This document shows positions 22,993 to 34,986 of a stretch of 64,000 bases of DNA, one piece after another. Position 1 is the stretch's first letter, and each line of letters starts with the position of its first letter. The DNA is taken from NCBI RefSeq assembly GCF_910592395.1, contig NC_088321.1, forward strand, positions 13,142,001-13,206,000, in the 5' to 3' direction. The notes under the pieces are model-generated. The model did no database searches, was not told the origin of the DNA, and worked only from the letters and a program-made list of their open reading frames with translations. A program made the translations under genes and the position numbers. Source of the DNA: Lineus longissimus (Eukaryota > Nemertea > Pilidiophora > Heteronemertea > Lineidae).

Positions 22993-24457
22993 AATGACAA
23001 GGACCCCAAACTCTCAAACTGATCTGGAAGTCCTCCCTTGTGAATAGTTGGGAGGTCCCTCGCCTAATCATAATGTATCTCTCGCAGTGAAGCAGCCCCA
23101 TCCCAAGTGAATCAGTGTGCGCCTCAGCCAATAACGTTGACCGGAGCGATCGACCACCCAAAAATCACGAGATTTCGCAGGGAGGCGCGTGGTATAACCA
23201 GGCTTTCAGAGAAGCACCGAGACGCCCGAGGCAATGTTATCGGGGAAGGCAGAGCCGATCGCTGGTATTGACGGCAATATTAGTGCCACTCCCAACCGAT
23301 GAAAATCAATAGACGACTGTGGTTTCACTGGTGACATGGTCACCATCGTTACCAGATAATGATGGTGATGACGATTTAGTACTATTACCTAATGACTCCG
23401 CCTTACTTACCGGCGAATGAAACCTTACCATCTTATGAAAAACAAAGTTTGTGTGGTTTCATTTGATGGTGATCATTCGTAACTCAAATGTGTTACTGCG
23501 ATCTCCGGGTCTTCGGTCCGTAATTGCGAATTTTACATACACCCGTTGAAATTCTCACATGTTGATCGTCCACATACGGATCCAGTGTGTATAGTGCGCT
23601 GCTTGTAACATGGATTGAAAAGTCTTCTTCTTATGTCTCGATAAAAAAACATTTTAAGAATGTCGTGATAGTTTTTCATAACAATGTGAAGTGTATTTGT
23701 GTCAAACAGATGCGTAATAAAGACATAAATTTTAACAATGAATGGCGCAGTCACGTGCGCTCAGTAATGCTCTGATCTGTGATCAGGTGACAGTACGACT
23801 GATCACGGCGCTATTTCGCCTCACTTCAAACAGGATTTGTGTATTAATGCAGGTTTCTCGCATGAATCTATTATCTCAGGCATGTCACCTTATCGGCGTC
23901 GCTCAGGCAATGAAAAACCTCTTTTTGATAATTTTTTAAAATTTTTATGAATGGATCGTATTCTGGCAAAATGGGAAGAAAAAAGCCGTTTCGCGATCCT
24001 CGCCCTCCATTTGAAAAGAAGTAGAACACACAATGATATTGCGTGCATGCATGTCCAACCTTAGATACATGCCATTATGATCATTATTGGCCGTCGGTTG
24101 TTCCCGTTGTTGAGAGGTGACTGGTGAGCCAACTGTAGCAGAGTCAGTAATTCGAGTGAGACTTCAGTTGGCAACGATGATCACCATTGACGACGCTTGG
24201 AGAATGGTGTTATTATTGCTTTTGCAGGGTTCCTATTTTGCCCCTGGTAACTCGCAGTTAAAAGATTTCAGGCCGAGTCCGAAGAAAAGTCTTCATCTAG
24301 GCTCACATCTAGGCCTACATTCCGATTGATCTACAGTCTCATCTGGGCAATCCTAATGACATCGACCCCCACGAAACCGCTGTCGAGTGGGTCACTAGGC
24401 ATAAACCGGCAAGGGCAAATAAATGTATTTACATACAATAATCCGTCAGAATAATAT
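22993..24457. other. U0 stretch without a recognised gene
   Basis: 23120-23500 aligns with the units from CATAACGTTGACCGG onward, and directly joins sequence that in U1-U5 is split by a 660-bp element. 23.5-24.46 kb shows no counterpart that I can align by eye and no gene. Confidence 0.4.
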
Positions 24458-24492
24458 CGGCCCAGACACTTTTCCAGTGGGACATTTCTGCA

Positions 24493-24663
24493 CCGGTGTC
24501 GAAGTTTAAAATGTCCTGGGATAGAATGCCCGGGAAACAAAGGATTCTATTATGCGCTTCAATCTCTGAGCTATTGACCGTCACGGTCTCTATAGAACCA
24601 TATTGCAGAAAACAATAGGGCCGGACACTTTTTCCAGGGGGGCATTTGTTACTGTTACACCGG
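24493..24663. mobile_element. MITE, CCGGTGT family, copy 4
   Basis: This is nearly identical to 8282-8452 over its full length, with the same ends (CCGGTGTCGAAGTTTAAAATG and TTACTGTTACACCGG). It is preceded directly by what looks like the right end of another member (24458-24492, CCAGACACTTTTCCAGTGGG), so two copies are joined here. High similarity between two distant copies implies recent activity. Confidence 0.75.
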
Positions 24664-25355
24664 CCTTATATGCAATGTATGTTCAAATCGGTGCGGCGTT
24701 CGAAGCATGCAGATTGACTACATCATTGCCATATCTTTCGTGATATTCACCCTGAATCTGATTTTAGATATCCAATGCTATGGAATAGTTGGTTTATTGC
24801 TTTCATACGCAATACCTAATTTTGTCCAGAAAGTAATGTACTTCCGTGACCAGATAGTGCATCAAGTTATATGTCATGTAGGATATTTTGACAAGACTTT
24901 ATAATTTTTACCCTACAGTTGGTTATGAAATTCAGTCCGGAAAAAAGGTAAAATTAAAGAGCTTGTCACTAGAGTATGATGGCACCAGAAAGCGTACTCC
25001 CTTCGTCACATCTTCTGTTGACTGCCTGTATAATAATAAACAAGGTAATTCGGAAAGTTAATAATTTGATAAGATCTATGAAGGCCCATCCAGGAAAGGG
25101 GAGGAACGACATCAAGGCGTCACTGAGTCGAGGCTCGACGATGAAACTTTTTTAATAAGTTCTGTAACAAAATTAGAAAATTGTAATCAATTTCAGAAAT
25201 GTAGTTTATCAATGAAACGGGAGAGGAACAAGCACGTTAAAAGCCGTCCACTCATTTTGCATTTCTATGTAAGATTCTCGACATTGACACAGTTAAAGTT
25301 TGACCTATACATGTAGCTGCACCGATATTAAGTTTAATCATCATTACTTTGACAG

Positions 25356-28300
25356 AGCACAAGCAGTTTTGTGACGTTTATATGGGGAGAAGAAAGACAA
25401 CATTATATAGATAAACTGCAAAAATTCTGCTGTATAGAATTCAAGGTGAGGATCGTGGAAGCACATAAACGACTCCACGGGTCAAGCCCGAACGCCAGGT
25501 TCGAAATCACCAGGTCGAAATGGAACCAATACAGCTGGACGTGGTCCAAAAGTTGGCCAGATTACAGGAAGGAGAAAGGCTTTGAGGTGGTATTTGCAGT
25601 TGATATCAGAGGCGATGTTAATCGATGGTATGTTGGAAAAGCGACGCTGGGCATGAGAAATTTCTGCTCGGATTTTGGAGTAAGGAATATGTTTTGCCGT
25701 TTATTAATGAATTGGAAATATGCGAAACCGTCGGCTTTTGAGGGGGAGCCATACGAATTGCAACCTGGAGTAGTTCGCAAACAGACGTACAATTTGGAGA
25801 GGCCTAAAATGAGGTGAGTAGTTTCCCGCGCCCGAAGAAGCAAATAACCGCGTTTTTCTACTGTCTAAGAGTCTAAATGAAATCGTAAAGATGTTTAGAC
25901 GTTTTAAAAGTATTTCTAATTTCTTTACACGTTTTCAGAAAAATGGTTTACTAAGGGAACAGGAGAAGACTAATCATATTGGAAGAATAGTTCCCCTTCT
26001 TTTTCCAGTCTTAAGCCATTCGTTAAAAATTTTAAGTTTGAAATTGAATTGGGAAATTGGTAATTGCGTAAATACGTACAAGATATAAATTTCAGCATCG
26101 CCTTGTGAAGACAAATACACAAATACACATGTACTATAAAAACAAGTTTTAGCAAATTTGAATGCATAATGACTGCACTGCGGCACTGTGTATGACTGCC
26201 TTTTTTCCCTGGACCAAAACAAACGGCGTATCCGTCTAAAATTTAAACGATTTCATCCATTATCATTTCAGTCGATATCACCATAACAATTCAAAGGTAT
26301 AACACAAGCAACTAAAAAAAGCGCGACTCAAAAAATGCCACCAGAGGAAATATCGATAAATTTCAAACTCGCCCATGTTTTCAAGTCCAGATTATGTACA
26401 CATCAAAACTCATGGGTTAGATACACCGTGAAGACACTATATTTAGCCGGTTTTGGTGGGTCTGTTTACGTACAGTCCTTCCAGAAAGTAAATGTTCACA
26501 GTTTTTTTTAATATCACAGAGATAGAATATGATAATTGAATGCGGTTTTCAGCAGAGAATGGTATATCTAGATGGTCATGTATCTGTTGTATTTGGGCCC
26601 AGCTAATCCTGTCTCTTCATTATCTAACAGGCAATTTTAAAAATGTCTCAAAAGTAAGTTTTTGATTTCATTTTATTTTTGTTCTTTGTCACAATGTATT
26701 GGTGAACTATGATTCAACAACGTTTTTTTTTGCTTTCAATACTTGAAAGTTCCTGCTAAATTCTTTCATTTTGAAGATTAATTTTAGCTCGCTACAGGCG
26801 ATTTTTTTTCAGACAGCTGGTGACCTTTGAGAACACCCCTCAAAGTCAGCAATGCAGTCAGTCAGGGTCTTAATGGCCAACTCAGCTCATACATGAAGGA
26901 TTGGGGGTCTTTATCAAAGGTTATGGAATTATCTAAAAAATAACATAAAAACCCTAAGCAAAAATATGCATTTGTCATGACTATCGAACACACTCTATGG
27001 AATTGCAAGTGCCAAAAAATGATGGTCATAAAGCACAGTTCATTGGCTCATTTGAATTTTTGAAAAGGCACATGAAATAAAAAAAGGGATTTTTGGACCT
27101 TTTTGAAATGTTTGTTACATAATGAAGGGATGGAATTAGGTGCATCCAAATGAAACAGATGTAAGACCAACTAAATACACCATACTCTGCTGAAAGCCGC
27201 ATTCAAATATTTTATTTTATCTCTTTGATATTTTTAAAAACGGTGGACATTACTGTCTGGAAGGACTGTACGTCTAGGCCTTTTGTACAGACGCCCTTCA
27301 ATCGGCTGAATAGCGTCCACACAGTATATGCTTTCGCAAGCAAGGCCGAAGACAACACTCCGATGGAACCCGTATCTGGTATTGGGTCAATGAACATGAC
27401 ACATGACGCAAAATCAAGAGTAACTAAACAATGTCTTATTTCCCTTGGTCTGTGCGTCTTGTAACGTGCGCTCACGTATGGTCACGTGGTTATCTCGACT
27501 TCGTCCAGTCGAGCCTACATCGCGAATTGGGTCAACAGTTGCATCACGAGAAGTGAACGGGATAGCACGAAACTCCAGAAGGCTAATTTATTACGTGATA
27601 TCCAAAATAAAAGATTCAGTATTCAAAAATCGAATTCAATATTTAACTGTTGACTTCCATACTGAAGTCAATCATTTTCCAGTAAGAAAGCATCAAATTT
27701 CAATAGTAAACTTACCAATCGGTCTTAGATCAATGAAATTAGATTACGTAATACATGTAGTAGTGTATTATGAATTGTATTATACCGTTAGCCTCATAGC
27801 ATAATTGCCTAACTCATATTAATTTTGAAGTTTTTTAGAAAAAGAACAATTTTTTTGGACAACGCTTTGGAAATTTTTATTCGAACTTTAACAAAAACTT
27901 ATAACAGATGTATCAACATTTTTAAAACCATTAAATAATAGTAAACAATGCTTGAATAACACAGAAAAGTGACATAGACATAAAATTTTCACATTTTGGC
28001 CAAAATATGACTCAGGCAATTATGCTATGAGACTAACGATACTGTGAATCTCTTTTTTTTGTAGGTCAGTGACTTGAATGCAAAGTATAGGCCTGACCGC
28101 TGACCTAGAAAGGATGTAATATTTCATCCCAGACTATAGATCGACCTTAAAGATTTCCCCAAATCCGCGCACAGCTAAAAGTATAAAGAAATCATTCACG
28201 GGTGTATCGTAAGCATTTGATGACACGACAAACCACCGTAATTCGTACTTCGTAGGCCTAGTGTAACCAGACTTATAATTGCAATGTGCATTCAATGTAT

Positions 28301-29888
28301 CATCGCGTTTTTATATTGTTCTGGCCAAAGGTAATTAGTCGAACTCTCGAATGTGACCACTGATCATATTTAGTGGTGTTGCACAACACTAGATTGTCTT
28401 GTATATGCCTAGGCAATGCTGAAGAAACGGAATATAACTATTTCATGGTGTCAACTAAAGATTGCTGCCCTGGGCTGTGTAACATTACTATTTCTGATCA
28501 CACTATCACAGTTTATTGACAGGAGATCAGCCAAGAACCTTGGCGAGACCTTTGCTCAGTTGAAGCCTTTCTTATTAGGACGACTCGCGCTTCAAGTTAG
28601 TCGGCCACCTAGTGGAGGAAACTAGAGGCAGTCCATCAAGTAACCCCAGGGATCAGACGACGGCAATGAAAAACAAAATGGATAGCGATAATCACGGAGA
28701 GACTGGTGATGCGGATCGCCTTCGTATTTTGATTCTGCATGTACCAAAGAAATATTGTCAAGAACTCGTTTTAAATGCAGAAATCAAACTCAAACGGTTT
28801 TTGTGTTCAAAGTCCGAGATGATTTATGTTTGGAAATATATGGATATTATTGTAGGTAGGTAGCAAACATTCCTGCAGTAACAGCTCACTTTCAACAGTA
28901 AGGAGACCACTCCGAGCAAGTCTGAGATTGAGAGTGACTTAAAAAATCCCAATCTAAGTGTTGCTCTAGTATTGACCCCCTTACATATTTGTTCCAAACG
29001 ATAGCCTGTCTCAAGTACATCAATGCCATTAGAAATAAGTAAATTTGTTTCAGGGAGAAAAAAATTATCACTGATAGGCAAACACGACCTAATTTTTGTT
29101 ATATTGTTCCGGAATATTAATCATTAAGTGACATACACATGGGCACGAACTATATTCCGTCTGTATCGGCGGAGAATTCGGTTGGAGGCGGCACAGCTAT
29201 CGCCAGAGATGTTTCTTCACCTACTTCACGTACGTCAAAGTCGGTGGATTACCCTTCTAGCATACCACGACCCGGTGAAAACAGTTGACCTGATTTTCTC
29301 CCAAATGAATTGTGAAAATCCTCACAACATGGTAATGCAAAGATAGATAGACAAAACTATTTGTATCTTTAGATATAATCAACGCTGGTCTCGAAATACA
29401 TTCTTACATATTTGGTTTGTCGATTGCTATGCTGTAACTTATTCATTCAAATTTGGTTTTTTAAATTAGAACGTGGAATTTTCGAAAATGCTGTACGGTC
29501 ATGAGGCGTGCGGTGTGCCTAAGGACCTCGATCATGTACAAAATTTATCAAGTTGAGAGCAGTGCATGAACTTTGTGAAGGAACAAACTGTTGAATGGTT
29601 GGTTGAAAGTGCGTGTGAATGATTTTATTGGTAGAAATCTGTTGCGCGATTTACACCGGCTTGGTATGATGGAAGGGCGTTTTCGAGGTTGGGGTTCTTT
29701 GCTCGGTTTCAGGTTGGCGATTTAAAGTCACTACCATGGACACGGAAACAAGCTACGATATTATCAAGGCAAAAGGCAGATTCCACTGCGTCATTTTATG
29801 CATTCCTGTCTATGAGTGCTGGGGTGTTCGTTACACTATTGGGAAAGATGGGATCTTTGAGTGTCATCTTTTAAATAGCTTTTATTAG
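25356..29888 (+). CDS. array gene family, U0 copy (exons 2-4)
   Basis: Exons are predicted at 25356-25813, 28650-28855 and 29713-29888. Borders are TTTGACAG/GTGAGT, ACCCCAG/GTAGGT and GGTTTCAG/stop TAG. Phases agree (exon 2 ends with two bases of a codon completed by the first base of exon 3; exon 3 ends with one base completed by two of exon 4). The joined frame is open for 279 codons. Exon 2 encodes W-rich and basic sequence, then FEVVFAVDIRG, a YVGK motif, FCSDFGVRN and LLMNWKYAKPSAFEG. Exon 3 has HVPKKYCQELVLN. Exon 4 has ETSYDIIKAKGRFHC and ends HLLNSFY. Function is not recognised. An exon-1-like segment at 25088-25120 (MKAHPGKGRND) keeps the frame but lacks a donor. The intron between exons 2 and 3 is about 2.8 kb and contains a MITE and a hydrophobic exon at 28416. 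Confidence 0.6.
27786..28038. mobile_element. MITE-like element with 25-bp inverted ends
   Basis: CGTTAGCCTCATAGCATAAT at the left pairs with ATTATGCTATGAGACTAACG at the right, with one mismatch in 25 bp. The interior is very AT-rich and non-coding. It lies in the U0 intron between exons 2 and 3 and is absent from U1-U5, which lack this part of the intron. Confidence 0.75.
28310..28595 (+). CDS. block A copy with membrane-anchor exon (U0)
   Basis: After the shared GTGGTGTTGCACAACACTAGA motif, an ATG at 28416 opens a 60-codon frame ending at GTTAGT (28596). It reads as a short basic N-terminus (MLKKRN), a hydrophobic stretch (AALGCVTLLFLITL) and a polar stem, the layout of a type II membrane anchor or uncleaved signal. 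Its last 35 bases (GAAGCCTTTCTTATTAGGACG onward) recur just before exon 3 in U1-U4 without the hydrophobic part. Its end is phase 0 while exon 3 needs a phase-2 partner, so it does not splice in frame directly to exon 3. It may be a remnant or belong to another transcript. Confidence 0.45.
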
Positions 29889-30082
29889 TTCATTGCGGAA
29901 AAGATGCGCAAGAGAAATGTCCAAAAAAATAGAAATCACCTCCCATGTACGACCTACTGAGTTTGTTTATAATCCTGATTGATTGGGGAAGCACATTGTA
30001 GTAACCTTTACCTTAGGTCTGGGAGTGAGAGAACTTTCTACCTGTTTTGCTCGCACGGCCAAGATTATGCTATCTACCTTAA

Positions 30083-30610
30083 AGGCCACGACTCCTGCTT
30101 TTATGATTGCATGACATGTACAGATCCTCAAAGAGTAGACTTAAAGCTCCGCATTAAATCAAGTTTGATCAAAATTGAAGCACCCAGTCCAGAGATATAG
30201 CAAATTAACTGTTTTGTTTACATGTTATGTAACAGCCTTGGTTAGGTTTCTAAGTGAAGTCAGGCGGCAAGTCTACTGACATAGATCAGACTGATGTTTG
30301 ATTTCTTACTATAATGGTATAAATTTGTCTGTATTACCTTACCTTATTATAGGGTATATCGAATGTCAATGAAAAACAGACTTCATATATCAATTTTAAG
30401 AGCATTCATTGATATTTGTCCTCCCAAGTAGGGCAATAGCCTGATCTACATCACAACTTTTGCTGAACCCGCCGCCTGGCTCTAACAAGCCAGTTGCTTC
30501 AAAATGGATGGAGCTAATTGCATTGGGTTTTCTGTATTGTATAAAGTGTTAGGTACACTTTTGAAATCGTCTTACAGCAGAAAATGGCAAAATACCTGGA
30601 GTTATGGCCT
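30083..30610. mobile_element. TTAA-flanked DNA element, U0 only
   Basis: The ends AGGCCACGACTCC and GGAGTTATGGCCT are inverted repeats, and TTAA flanks both sides (30079-30082 and 30611-30614). The same site in later units reads ACCTTAATCAAC with no insert, an exact empty site. The TTAA duplication is shared by piggyBac- and Kolobok-type transposons. At 528 bp with no long frame it is non-autonomous. Confidence 0.88.
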
Positions 30611-31004
30611 TTAATCAACAGACCACGTGCTGTCTACTGGTAGAATGATCAAGGAATTATTTCCTCAATCACGGAACACTTCAATGGAGGTGTGTAGGAT
30701 CACGATCCGTAAACATATTTAGCTGTCTAGCGCAGATTTGTGAGGCTGCCCCAGGAACAGACCATATTGAAAAAAGCGGCGATCCGTCGAGGGGCGCGAT
30801 GGGATATCGATGCCGGATCTGTCCCTTACCGAGGATGTCCTGGAGTTTGATGATGTAGGTGGCCGGACGCGGAACTCCGGAATGTCACCAGATAACATTT
30901 ACCGATTCGGCGAAAGATAGAGATGTTGCACAACACTTGATCATAATCCTCAGGCTTTAGGCCTCACCAATGCTCTTTCACAGTGTCAACGAAAGCCGGT
31001 TACT

Positions 31005-31154
31005 ATGACACTAGTTGTCCTGGGCTGTGTAACATTACTATTGGCGGTCACAGTAGTGCCAAGAGGTCGGCCATGTTCCTTCGGCCAGATTCATCTGAAA
31101 ACGCTTTACATGTATGTGTTGCAGGCACATCTGTGTTTAAAATACTATTATTAA
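31005..31154 (+). CDS. block A leader-like frame, U1
   Basis: The frame starts MTLVVLGCVTLLLAVTVV, a typical hydrophobic signal or anchor core, followed by a polar, Cys-containing part (PRGRPCSFGQIHL). In U1 the upstream ATG at 30970 is out of frame because one A is missing relative to U2-U5. It could be the first coding exon of the array gene, but no matched donor and acceptor to E0 was established. Confidence 0.35.
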   Translation: MTLVVLGCVTLLLAVTVVPRGRPCSFGQIHLKTLYMYVLQAHLCLKYYY

Positions 31155-32248
31155 TCAGAGGTCTTTTGGGTGTGACCAAGTGCGTTGGTGGCTGATCAGC
31201 GCCCGTCGACCCGACGAGGGAGTTTGCTTTCTCGTCTCTCTACGCTCTGTCCACAGGGCCAATGAATCAAACATTAAACCTTTGAGTCAAATATCGACAG
31301 TAAGCCCCATTTTTCCAATGAAGCAGGAGGGCCGTTTCTATCGTCTTTTTCAAAAATATATATATTGCTATATATAAATATACGCAGCATTTATCATCAT
31401 CTTGTAGCAAACTACATATACAATGAAAACGGAGAAGTACAAAGATATTGGAGTAATGATTCGTCCACTCCTTTAAGCATTATTAAGCGACGAGTATCGA
31501 ATTTGCTTGAACTATTATCACCCCTTAAATTCATCACGTTTTTTCAGCGCATCCGATATATACATTGTATAACCTAATAATGACACGAAACTTTAACAAA
31601 TGCGTCTGTATGACAAAAACTCGGGAAATCGTTATAATGGATTATTTTGTTTTTTGTTTGGCCACAGGTTCATGAATATCTCTTGCTATCATTTTCTCCA
31701 AAACGAGTTTAATTGATTGAAATTAAACAAATCGTTCGTTCTCAGCAGACTGGTATCGTTGGAAAAATAATGCCGTTAACGTCGTCGTCTTCTTCTGCGT
31801 TCGGAACTTTTCGACATAGTCAGTCCGTTTTGGATAACAAAGTCGGCTGTCCTAGCTTTGTGGTCAGGGTGGTGTCCTTTCGGTGGTATTCTTCTCTATT
31901 CTGCATAAGAGATCCGCTGCGGGTCTGAAGCATACGAGCCGAAGTCTTTCTGTCTCCAGCTGCGTAGTCCCATCCAGCAGATTATCGTCATGGATGTGTT
32001 TTCTGAGTCGGCAGTGCCCTGTACATGTACGAAGACAGCAGATTCTTACCTATTTCTTCCTGTCCATTTTGGTGATGTTGTCAGTCCGGGGGTTGTAACA
32101 ATTACTACCTTCTCTCCATACATTTGTCAGCTTGTTCTTCATAAGGGCCTTTGATCCTTTGTAGGAGGTTTTGATCTATTTTGCTGCTACTAGCAGTTCT
32201 CGTTGGCCAGGGTATCAGCAGTGCTGTTAATTCCCCACATCGCTGCAG

Positions 32249-32416
32249 ACGCTGCCCATAATCGTCCTCAAGTGCCTGGGAATAAGAGACGGTGCGGACA
32301 TGTCTGTCGTTTGGAATATACCGGAAGTGCGTCACGCCCAGTGCCTGTTTTATGCTTATACACGCCATCAGCTTGTTATGGACTTATTCAATGTTGTAGT
32401 TTTTTCAACGACGACA
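32249..32416 (+). CDS. exon E0, U1
   Basis: A 56-codon open block, 168 bp in every unit, with acceptor GCTGCAG and, in U1, a weak donor GTAATT. The peptide includes LPIIVLKCLGIRDGADMSVVW and, further on, LVMDLFNVVVFSTTT. It is phase 0 at both ends in this reading, compatible with exon 1. Role unknown. Confidence 0.5.
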
Positions 32417-32711
32417 GTAATTGCATGTTAAATGACAAGTCCCCCCCCCCGAACTCTCAAACTGCTCTGGAAGACTTCCTTCGCCAGTCGCGAGGCCGAC
32501 AGCCTCATCATCAGTAGCTAGATGCCTAACTAAACTACAATCGCATGGTTTAGATATATAAAACACGTTTCATGAAACTTCATTGGCAAATTCCCCGATG
32601 AATAGGATACAATTGATTCTGTGGTTTTTAACCTCGTATGAACTCTTTTCCTCCTTGTGTCTGTCGCAGAGAAACAGCCTCGTCCCAAGTCAAAGTGCGC
32701 CTCCATCAATA

Positions 32712-33371
32712 GGTGGCACTACACATTGCAGAGGACGGCGACAAGGGCCGCGTCAAATAGGCCAAAGGCAACCGACACAAGGTGTTGTTTTAGTTCATGC
32801 TGAGGCCAAACCATACATCACAGGTGCAATAATCTACACATTTCTACGTTCGTATGAACCCAGAGAAGAAGTCAACGTGAACTACATGGCATTTTGTTAA
32901 GAAGTCCAGCGATAGATGGCGCCACATTTGACCCCACTCGGATCCTGAAAATGGTAAAACATTTAGCCAATAAAGGGCATGATGTGTGCAGATTGTTTCA
33001 TGAAGTTTCTGTATTTTATGTGAAAACATCGGGTCACCTCGGCTATTTTTTCGCTTTATGGCCTAGAATTTGAACCAACGACATTGCGAATCTACGCCCA
33101 ACCTGGCATGGCAGGTGGAAGGTATGTTGCATAATGAGGGCAAACTGGGGCATGAGACCTGCTTCATATGGCACATATCCGAACCACATAAAATCACAGC
33201 AAGATCCCTCTGCACATGGAAACTAAGGCCAGAGCGTCAAAGTAAACAGTATTTGGAATAGGATGGACCCATTCATATGCATAGAAACGGTCTGCGTCGT
33301 AAGAAGTACATTTCTTTCTTTTGGGGGAGGAGTTGACAGAACGGATCCCGTCCCCACTGTGTAGTGCCACC
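32712..33371. mobile_element. GGTGGCACTACACA element, U1
   Basis: The ends GGTGGCACTACACA and TGTGTAGTGCCACC are a perfect 14-bp inverted repeat, flanked by ATA on both sides. The matching U0 site (around 23130) has a single AATAACG and no insert. Frames inside (such as 32583-32900) start outside and cross the end, so they are not taken as genes. Confidence 0.9.
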
Positions 33372-34577
33372 ATAACGTTGACCGGAACGGGCGACCACCT
33401 AAGTATGACGAGATCTCACAGGGAGGCGCGTGGTTTACCAAGCAGGCTGGCAGATTTTGACAGAAATATAGTGCCACCTGACCGACGGAAGCTGCTGGAC
33501 GACTGTGGTTGCACAGGTGGCGACAAGGTCACCATTATCAGATGATGATGATGGCGATGACGATTCATCACTATGACCAAATGACTCCGCCTTGATTACC
33601 GGTGAATGAAACCTTACCGACTTTTGAAAGACAAAGCTTGTGCGGTTTCATTTGATGGTGACCATTGGCAACTCGAACGTGTTTTATTGAATTTGCTGCG
33701 CATGCGTAGCTTTTACTGTCGTGCTTAATAGATTCAAGAGCTCGTCCATTGTGCCTTAACACCTGTTTGTTGTGGACAATTGCTTTGAAAGGAGTATAGC
33801 AAAATTCCTCATGGCTACAGGACCTTTGCCCCTGTGTAGAAAAAGAAAATATCCCCCTGGAAATAGTCTCCGGGCCTATTGTATTCTGACGAATTATGGT
33901 ATACAGATTTATAGAGGCCACGGCCGTCAAATAAGCGCAAAATAGAATTCTTTGTTTCCCGAACATTCTTTCCCAGGACAGTCGAACTTCTGCACTGGAT
34001 AGTTCGTTCACGAGAATAATTAGTCCCGGGAAGATATTCGTCCCTTTTTCCAGGGGGACATTTCTTTACTTCTACCCCCCGGCCTTCACAGCAATGCGGA
34101 GTTCAAAGTATGCCGAGTGAACTGTCATAGTTTTTATTGATATTCTCCCTGAATCGTATACCCGGAAATTATTGTTTTATAAGCTTTCATAACATAATGT
34201 ACCTTATTTTTTCCAGTATGATGTGCCGTCATCAAATAAGACATTTTAACGAGACCTTATTATTTTTACTGTACAGGTAGTTATGAATTTTAGTCCCGTA
34301 AAAGGTAGGATCAACGAGCTTGTTACTAGGATATGATGGCACCAGAAAGTGCTCTCCCTCTGTCACATCTTCTGTTGACTGCCAGTACAATAATAAACAC
34401 TGTCAAGGTAATTCGGCCATTATATGCATGGAGTTTGATAATGATATAGTGTTTTTCAGATAGATCTGGCCAATGGAACGTTTTGTTTACCTTTTGTCAC
34501 TAAACTGTAATAGTGTGATCACAGATAGTAATGTTACACAGCCGTGGGCAGCTGTTGTCATAGTTGACCGGCTTTAA

Positions 34578-34986
34578 AGCCCGCAGCACACTAGCCGCCA
34601 ACTTTGGCGACAAGAAGCGTTCGGCTGACGCCTCTCGACGCCAAAGTTGGCGGCCAGTGGATCCCGGTCAGAACACACCTTCTCAGAATTGGCGTCCAGT
34701 AGCGTCTTTTCCGCCACAAGACGCAAGCTGATTGGCCATAGCCTCGCCGCCGACGCCAAGTCAGGCGGCCATTCGTAGCACACCTGGCTTCTTCTTGCGT
34801 TCAAACGCAACAACACGCGTCAAAAATCAAACATGTTAGATATTTGGCGTTTAATTGTGGCAAGTGGCGTCAAGTCGCGTTCGCCGACGCCGTTCGTAGC
34901 AGACTACGGATTTTTCAGGCGTTCAGGACTCTTGTGGCAAAAAACGCCTGTGAACGCCGAAGTTGCCGGCTAGTGTGCTGCGGGCT
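34578..34986. mobile_element. TAA-flanked MITE inside an inverted block A, U1
   Basis: The terminal inverted repeats are long (AGCCCGCAGCACACTAGCCG and its complement) and flanked by TAA. A 3-bp TWA duplication is the habit of PIF/Harbinger elements. The interior is full of GGCGTC/GACGCC motifs. The flanks (34440-34577 and 34990-35130) are one copy of block A in reverse orientation, interrupted by this insert. Confidence 0.9.

Larger units (their letters stand above)
21720..30610 (+). repeat. array unit U0 (diverged, oldest-looking copy)
   Basis: From about 21720 this region aligns in order with the later units: the TTTAAGCGACGATTATCGAA segment, the GCAGACTGGTATCGATCG segment, the AGCTTTGTGGTCAGGGTGG segment, the E0 exon, the CACGAGATTTCGCAGGGAGG segment, exon 2 of the gene, exon 3 and exon 4. 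It differs from U1-U5 by many substitutions, by a 77-bp tandem expansion, by about 2 kb of extra sequence between exons 2 and 3, and by elements present or absent at matching sites. Stretches of 22.98-24.49 kb and 25.82-27.78 kb hold no gene I can see. Confidence 0.85.

Noticed and set aside
28416-28863. Direct splice of the hydrophobic U0 exon to exon 3
   Set aside because: The exon ends in phase 0 and exon 3 needs a phase-2 partner. Joining them gives an early stop.
33571-34011. 146-codon minus-strand frame in U1
   Set aside because: It crosses a MITE-like element and is broken in U2-U4, so it is not conserved as coding.
34574-34816. 80-codon minus-strand frame repeated in every unit
   Set aside because: It lies almost wholly inside the TAA-flanked MITE. 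Its conservation reflects unit duplication.
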